Of a stretch of 9,755 nucleotides of DNA, positions 6,328 to 9,755 are shown piece after piece (position 1 is the first letter of the stretch; each line of letters opens with the position of its first letter). The notes under the pieces were generated by a model. It made no database searches and was not told the DNA's origin. It saw only the letters and a list, made by a program, of their open reading frames with translations. The stretch is taken from assembly GCA_003105305.1 (NCBI GenBank), contig PQAQ01000186.1, positions 1 to 9,755 of the forward strand. Direction: 5' to 3'. The stretch is from Candidatus Methylomirabilota bacterium. Lineage in GTDB: Bacteria; Methylomirabilota; Methylomirabilia; Methylomirabilales; Methylomirabilaceae. Position numbers and translations under genes: made by a program.

Positions 6328-7400
6328 ATCCGGAAGAGGACGTCCTCCTATTTCTTGAGCGCGAGACGGCGGGCGTTTTCGCGATCCGCGAGGGACGGCT
6401 GCTCGATGGAACCGTCCGTTTACAGGGAAAATTGCTGGTCGATCCCGGCGCGGCTGTCGCTGAATTGACGGAACGGCTTGCTCCCCACGGCTATTATCCG
6501 CTGCTGCGGAGTGAGGAGGACCTGACGATCCTCCGAGTCGCACCGGTAAAACGGCTGTTTCGTGCCGGCCCGTGGGTGAACATCGGCCTCTTGCTGGCGA
6601 CCCTTGTCACCACTGTCTTTGTGGGGGCCGTCAATCGCGGCGCCAATCCCTTCGCGGATCCCTGGTCGCTGATGCAGGGACTGCCGTTTGCAGTGACACT
6701 GCTGTTGATCCTTGGCGTACATGAGCTTGGGCATTACTTTACCGCTCGACGATATGGCATTACGGTCACACTCCCCTATTTTATCCCCGCCCCGATCGGA
6801 CTCGGGACCTTTGGGGCTTTCATTAAGATGAAGTCGCCGGTGACAGATCGCAGGGCGCTCTTTGACGTTGGGATTGCGGGGCCGCTTGCAGGATTGTGCG
6901 TGGCGTTACCGGCCATCGTTGTGGGGCTGCACTGGTCGGAACTGATCCTCGGAGGCGCGGAGAAACATGCCGGCATCGCGTTGGGGACGCCGCTACTGTT
7001 TTCGCTTCTGCAATGGTTGACGTTTGGATCGATACCGGAGAACGGCGATGTGTTGCTGCACCCGGTGGCATTTGCCGGTTGGATCGGCCTGTTTGTCACG
7101 GCCCTGAACCTGCTCCCGATTGGTCAACTGGATGGCGGCCATATCGCCTATGCGTTGGTAGGTCGGCATCACCGGAAGGTGGCGATCGTCACCCTGCTGT
7201 CGCTGGCCGGCATGGGGATCGCGTATTGGCCGGGGTGGCTGTTCTGGGCGTCGCTTTCCCTGATCCTCGGGTTGAAACATCCTCCTCCTCTGAACGATGT
7301 GACGCCGCTGGATGATCGCAGGAGACTGGTAGGCATAGCGTCGCTGCTGCTCTTACTCAGCGTCATTACCCCGTCCCCCTTTCATTTCTCGGAGTCGTAA
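6312..7400 (+). CDS. Site-2 protease family (M50) intramembrane metalloprotease, EGY-like
   Basis: A 362-residue polytopic membrane protein of the M50 zinc protease family, which cleaves within or near membrane helices. A cytosolic-looking N-terminal domain (about 1-85) precedes helices from about residue 88. The active site HELGH is at 137-141 inside a hydrophobic helix. The second motif, NLLPIGQLDGGH (266-277), supplies the third zinc ligand, Asp274. TARRYGITVTLPYFIPAPIG and GTFGAFIKMKSPVTDRRALFD (165-185) resemble the chloroplast/bacterial EGY-type branch rather than RseP, and no PDZ domain is visible between the motifs. The substrate is unknown; regulated proteolysis of a membrane-bound factor is the usual role. 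A near-consensus promoter places transcription initiation at the ATG itself, and no alternative in-frame ATG occurs until residue 121. The prenyltransferase gene follows after 7 bases, so the two are probably co-transcribed. Confidence 0.87.
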   Translation: MASWLNPEEDVLLFLERETAGVFAIREGRLLDGTVRLQGKLLVDPGAAVAELTERLAPHGYYPLLRSEEDLTILRVAPVKRLFRAGPWVNIGLLLATLVTTVFVGAVNRGANPFADPWSLMQGLPFAVTLLLILGVHELGHYFTARRYGITVTLPYFIPAPIGLGTFGAFIKMKSPVTDRRALFDVGIAGPLAGLCVALPAIVVGLHWSELILGGAEKHAGIALGTPLLFSLLQWLTFGSIPENGDVLLHPVAFAGWIGLFVTALNLLPIGQLDGGHIAYALVGRHHRKVAIVTLLSLAGMGIAYWPGWLFWASLSLILGLKHPPPLNDVTPLDDRRRLVGIASLLLLLSVITPSPFHFSES

Positions 7401-7407
7401 GTCTCTC

Positions 7408-8184
7408 ATGTTTAAGCAACTTCTGTACCGGCTCTACGAAGGGCGGCTGTTGCAGGAAGTGCGAGGCGGCGAGTTGCCACGGCATATCGGTCTGATCCTT
7501 GACGGCAATCGACGATATGCGAGAGAGCGGGGGTATTTGACGCTCCTTGAGGGACACCGAAGGGGAGCGGACAAGTTGGAGGAGGTCCTGAATTGGTGCG
7601 AAGAGCTCGCAATCGGGATGGTCACGGTGTGGATCTTTTCCACCGAAAACGTGTCGCGAAGTCAGGAAGAGGTGAACGACCTTCTGGGACTGATCGAGAA
7701 AAAGATGCGCGACATTGCCAGGGATCCCAAGGTACACCGGAAGCGGATGCGAATTCGAGCCATCGGCAAGATGGATCTGCTGCCGCAATCTACGGTGAAT
7801 GCAATTCGGGAGGCCGAGGAAGCGACGCGAGACTATGACGCCTTTTGCCTGAATGTCGCCGTGGGATATGGCGGACGGCAGGAGATCGCGGATGCGGTCG
7901 CGACGATGCTCAAGGACAAGGCCGCGAGAAAGGTCCCGCTGGAGCGGATTATCGATGAGATGTCCATTGATCAGATCGGCAAGTATCTCTATACCTATGA
8001 TCTACCCGACCCCGATCTCATTATTCGGACCAGCGGTGAGGTTCGATTGAGTGGGTTCCTGCTCTGGCAGAGCGCATACAGTGAGTATTATTTTTGTGAC
8101 GCCTACTGGCCGGTTTTCAGGAAGATCGACTTTCTTCGAGCCATTCGCAGCTTTCAGCAGCGCGAGCGCCGTTTCGGCGTATAA
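7408..8184 (+). CDS. uppS: Isoprenyl transferase (cis-prenyltransferase, UppS family), Rv1086-like
   Basis: A 258-residue cytosolic cis-prenyltransferase that adds isopentenyl units to an allylic diphosphate, normally to make undecaprenyl diphosphate, the lipid carrier for peptidoglycan and other glycans. Family motifs are present: DGN (32-34) with catalytic Asp32, GHRRGADKLEEVLNW (49-63), FSTEN (77-81), VAVGYGGRQEI (150-160), DPDLIIRTSGEVRLSGFLLW (201-220) and SEYYF (225-229). DGNRRYAR replaces the DGNGRWA of typical UppS, and the C-terminal third (LYTYDLPDPDLIIRTSGE, LSGFLLWQSAYSE, DFLRAIRSF) is very close to what I recall of mycobacterial Rv1086, a short-chain Z-farnesyl diphosphate synthase. 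Product chain length is therefore open, and the symbol is by family only. A weak GGAG (7391-7394) lies 13 bases before the ATG; coupling to the protease gene is likely. Confidence 0.9.
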   Translation: MFKQLLYRLYEGRLLQEVRGGELPRHIGLILDGNRRYARERGYLTLLEGHRRGADKLEEVLNWCEELAIGMVTVWIFSTENVSRSQEEVNDLLGLIEKKMRDIARDPKVHRKRMRIRAIGKMDLLPQSTVNAIREAEEATRDYDAFCLNVAVGYGGRQEIADAVATMLKDKAARKVPLERIIDEMSIDQIGKYLYTYDLPDPDLIIRTSGEVRLSGFLLWQSAYSEYYFCDAYWPVFRKIDFLRAIRSFQQRERRFGV

Positions 8185-8273
8185 AGCGCGTAGGGGTGGA
8201 CCCTTGTGTCTGCCGGCCATGATCTGTGGCAGGACAATTGCATGAGTGGCTTCGGTGTGAGGAGGATGGCAGC

Positions 8274-8606
8274 ATGAAGACTATCAGGCGAACGGCAGCA
8301 GTCCTTGCGCTTGGGTTCTTGGTGCAGACGATAGCGGTGTCCCTGGCGAGAGCTGAAGAGTCCACCGTCGGGACCAATGTGGCTGCGGGCGCGATCAGCG
8401 TCATTGCCACCCTGATTACGATACCGCTCAAGCTTGTCACGTGTACGGCCACGGTGGTGGGCGGTGGGGCGGTCTACGGACTGACTATGGGAACCAGTGA
8501 GATCGTTCGGGAAGAATTGGTGGCCGGGACCAACCAGACCTGCGGTGGGCGATACTATGTGTCGCCTCAGCAGGTCAAGCAGCTTGCGAAAGAATCACAA
8601 CCGTAG
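8274..8606 (+). CDS. Small exported protein of unknown function with glycine-rich hydrophobic segment
   Basis: A 110-residue protein I do not recognise. A clear signal peptide (about 1-28, ending ARA/EE) is followed by a hydrophobic stretch from about 36 to 72 with a central PLK (51-53) and a Gly run (GGGAVYGLTMG, 63-73) that could form one or two membrane helices or a glycine zipper. A polar tail ends the protein. The mature part has two cysteines (57 and 90) that could form a periplasmic disulfide. The start is set by GAGGAGG at 8259-8265, 8 bases before ATG 8274. A longer frame from 8226 exists but lacks this site and would bury the signal peptide. The next gene encodes a protein with a similar layout and the same first four residues, so they may work together. 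Confidence 0.75.
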   Translation: MKTIRRTAAVLALGFLVQTIAVSLARAEESTVGTNVAAGAISVIATLITIPLKLVTCTATVVGGGAVYGLTMGTSEIVREELVAGTNQTCGGRYYVSPQQVKQLAKESQP

Positions 8607-8632
8607 AGGTCAACGGCGGTTCGCCTACCTCT
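8605..8632 (+). terminator. Hairpin after the small exported protein gene, possible weak terminator
   Basis: AGAGGT (8605-8610) pairs with ACCTCT (8627-8632), and inside it GGCG (8615-8618) pairs with CGCC (8622-8625), with a CAAC/T internal loop. It overlaps the last two bases of the stop codon. No T-run follows, so it may stabilise the mRNA end rather than terminate transcription. Confidence 0.3.
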
Positions 8633-8714
8633 ATTCATCGTCATCAATCGATGGGGTTGCCGTATAACGCTTCGAAAGCGGCGGGACGGCCCATCAAACC
8701 TGTTGGAGGCGCTT

Positions 8715-9137
8715 ATGAAAACGATCGTTCGAGCTGTTGCGTTTGCGTTAGTAATGTCGACGGCCCTCACCACTCAGGCTGTTGCGGGAGAACTGGCCGC
8801 CTCCTCGCCGGGCCAGAAGGCGTTGCGAGGTACGGCGAATCTTTTTCTTGGGTTAATCATCGAATGGCCGAAGACGATCTACTATGAGGCGAGAGAGCAG
8901 GGTCCGCTTCTTGGGATCCCAGCCGGCTTCCTTGCGGGCTTTGGTCTTGGATTAATGCGGACGGGTGCCGGCGCATACGAATTAGCTACCTTCCCAATTC
9001 CAATTCCCCAGGATTATAAGCCGCTCATAAGCCCGCGCTATCCTTTCGAGCCTGGGCGGACGGTAGTATCCCCCGCGCTGATCGCGCGCCAGCCGGATAC
9101 CGCGCCCAGTAAGGGCGCTGCTGAGTCTCCGAAGTAG
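8715..9137 (+). CDS. Exosortase system-associated protein, TIGR04073 family (putative)
   Basis: A 140-residue exported protein. The signal peptide covers about residues 1-25 (ending AVAG). The mature part has KALRGTANLFLGLIIEWPKT (36-55), a glycine-rich hydrophobic segment (LLGIPAGFLAGFGLGLMRTG, 65-84), and a YELATFPIPIPQDYKPLISP stretch (88-107). This arrangement is what I recall of the TIGR04073 family of small proteins found in genomes with exosortase/PEP-CTERM sorting; their molecular role is not known. The C-terminal 30 residues are low complexity and Pro/Ala-rich. GGAGG at 8705-8709, 5 bases before ATG 8715, fixes the start; an in-frame TTG at 8703 is less likely. No exosortase gene or PEP-CTERM substrate lies in this window, so the link to that system is untested here. 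Confidence 0.72.
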   Translation: MKTIVRAVAFALVMSTALTTQAVAGELAASSPGQKALRGTANLFLGLIIEWPKTIYYEAREQGPLLGIPAGFLAGFGLGLMRTGAGAYELATFPIPIPQDYKPLISPRYPFEPGRTVVSPALIARQPDTAPSKGAAESPK

Positions 9138-9156
9138 GCCTCACGTTTACAGAACG

Positions 9157-9552
9157 CTATCGCTTGACCAGTTTCAGCGCGACCGAATTGATGCAGTAAC
9201 GCAGGCGCGTCGGTGGCGGGCCATCCTGGAAGATGTGACCCAGATGCGCCCCGCATCGGCTGCACCGGACCTCAGTCCGGCGTATGGGCAGGCTGGTGTC
9301 CTCTGTGGTGGCAATTCGCTCGGGTCCAAGAGGCGCCCAGAAGCTGGGCCACCCGGTTCCCGAGTCGAACTTGGTCTCGGAACTGAACAACTCGTTACCG
9401 CAGCAGACGCACCGGTAGATTCCACCGTCTTTGCAGCCGTAGTATTCACCAGAAAACGGTCGCTCAGTCCCCTTCTGCCGGCAAACATAATACTGCTCCG
9501 GCGTCAATTGCGCCTTCCACTCTTCATCGGTCTTAGGTGGCTCGTCATTCAT
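9157..9552 (-). CDS. msrB: Peptide-methionine (R)-S-oxide reductase MsrB
   Basis: A 131-residue cytosolic enzyme that reduces the R form of methionine sulfoxide in proteins. It is full length for a stand-alone MsrB. Visible features are [20 protein letters not shown] (16-35), zinc-binding CxxC pairs Cys48/Cys51 and Cys97/Cys100, [10 protein letters not shown] (62-71), [17 protein letters not shown], and the catalytic Cys120 in RYCINS. Where E. coli MsrB has a Cys in the GCGWPSF motif, this protein has Thr66; extra cysteines at 24 and 40 might act as recycling residue. TGAGG lies about 7 bases upstream of the ATG on the minus strand. An extended -10-like TGATACACT (minus strand, 9637-9629) is a weak promoter candidate. 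The gene converges on the TIGR04073-like gene with only 19 bases between stops and no terminator. Confidence 0.95.
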   Translation of the reverse strand: MNDEPPKTDEEWKAQLTPEQYYVCRQKGTERPFSGEYYGCKDGGIYRCVCCGNELFSSETKFDSGTGWPSFWAPLGPERIATTEDTSLPIRRTEVRCSRCGAHLGHIFQDGPPPTRLRYCINSVALKLVKR

Positions 9553-9726
9553 GTTCAGGCCTCAGCATGAGGTTCTGGGCGATCTCGATCAGGTATTTAT
9601 CTGAGTCGTTCTTGATCGGACCACTTTAAGTGTATCACCTGCGGACGAGGCGGTAGCCTGAAAAATTGCTTGCGGAAAACCGTGCAGGAAAGCTACGTTA
9701 GAGAGAAAAAACTGAAGTAAACAGTG

Positions 9727-9755
9727 TGGTGCCGAAGCGGGGACTCGAACCCCGA
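9727..9755 (-). tRNA. 3' end of a tRNA, probably tRNA-Leu (partial)
   Basis: Reading the minus strand, the window edge shows a T-arm with stem CGGGG/CCCCG and loop TTCGAGT, then acceptor strand CTTCGGC, discriminator A and an encoded CCA (9729-9727). The rest of the tRNA lies beyond 9755. The implied 5' acceptor strand GCCGAAG and discriminator A are typical of bacterial tRNA-Leu; the anticodon is not visible, so the isotype is inferred. It is transcribed toward msrB, with 174 bases between them. A T-rich tract follows the CCA, without a clear hairpin. Confidence 0.85.

Noticed and set aside
8180..8185. TATAAA at the end of the prenyltransferase gene as a promoter for the small exported protein
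   Set aside because: No -35-like sequence lies 16-18 bases upstream and the hexamer overlaps the stop codon.
8663..8668. TATAAC before the TIGR04073-like gene as a -10 element
   Set aside because: No recognisable -35 hexamer at proper spacing and no extended -10 TG.
9545..9625. Minus-strand open stretch of 26 codons ending [17 protein letters not shown], overlapping the msrB start by 8 bases
   Set aside because: It reads like the end of a real protein, but there is no start codon except an internal ATG giving 7 residues, no ribosome site, and a stop just upstream. It is probably chance, at best a gene remnant.
9727..9755. tRNA 3' end as an integration (att) site
   Set aside because: I looked for a second copy of the T-arm/acceptor sequence and for integrase-like genes in the window and saw neither.
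1..9755. CRISPR array, insertion sequence, toxin-antitoxin or defence genes
   Set aside because: No regularly spaced direct repeats, transposase motifs, terminal inverted repeats or defence-type domains were seen on either strand.

Overview
This window holds a cobalamin (vitamin B12) uptake operon under a B12 riboswitch, followed by a short run of envelope and lipid genes. The outer-membrane TonB-dependent receptor and the energiser TonB mark it as a diderm (Gram-negative) bacterium with fairly high G+C. No gene fixes the phylum. The mix of an Rv1086-like cis-prenyltransferase, an EGY-like site-2 protease and an exosortase-associated small protein suggests an environmental, non-enterobacterial lineage; an NC10/Methylomirabilis-like or deltaproteobacterial-type genome is possible, but this is only an impression.

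Region by region: 4-39 is a strong intrinsic terminator closing an upstream gene that lies outside the window. 139-335 is a cobalamin riboswitch aptamer, followed at 332-371 by two mutually exclusive hairpins, one of which covers the ribosome binding site. Then come btuB (375-2420), btuF (2420-3313), btuC (3310-4362) and btuD (4359-5192), all overlapping by 1-4 bases. A sigma-70-type promoter overlaps the btuD stop codon and precedes tonB (5227-6195). After a 116-base gap, which holds a doubtful 38-codon ORF and a near-consensus promoter, comes a site-2 protease family gene (6312-7400) and, 7 bases on, a cis-prenyltransferase gene (7408-8184). Two small exported proteins follow, at 8274-8606 (unknown) and 8715-9137 (TIGR04073-like). 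Convergent on the minus strand are msrB (9157-9552) and the 3' end of a probable tRNA-Leu that runs off the window (9727-9755).

The first block is functionally coherent. BtuB binds corrinoids at the cell surface, TonB transmits the energy for passage across the outer membrane, BtuF captures the ligand in the periplasm, and BtuC/BtuD import it into the cytoplasm. The riboswitch would turn the operon down when intracellular B12 is sufficient. tonB appears to have its own promoter, so it may be made even when the riboswitch is off. ExbB and ExbD are absent from the window. The second block has no single evident pathway.

No clearly new defence or mobile system is visible. The points most worth a second look are the two-hairpin expression platform of the riboswitch, two promoters placed so that their transcripts would be leaderless or nearly so, the prenyltransferase subtype, and the pair of small exported proteins.
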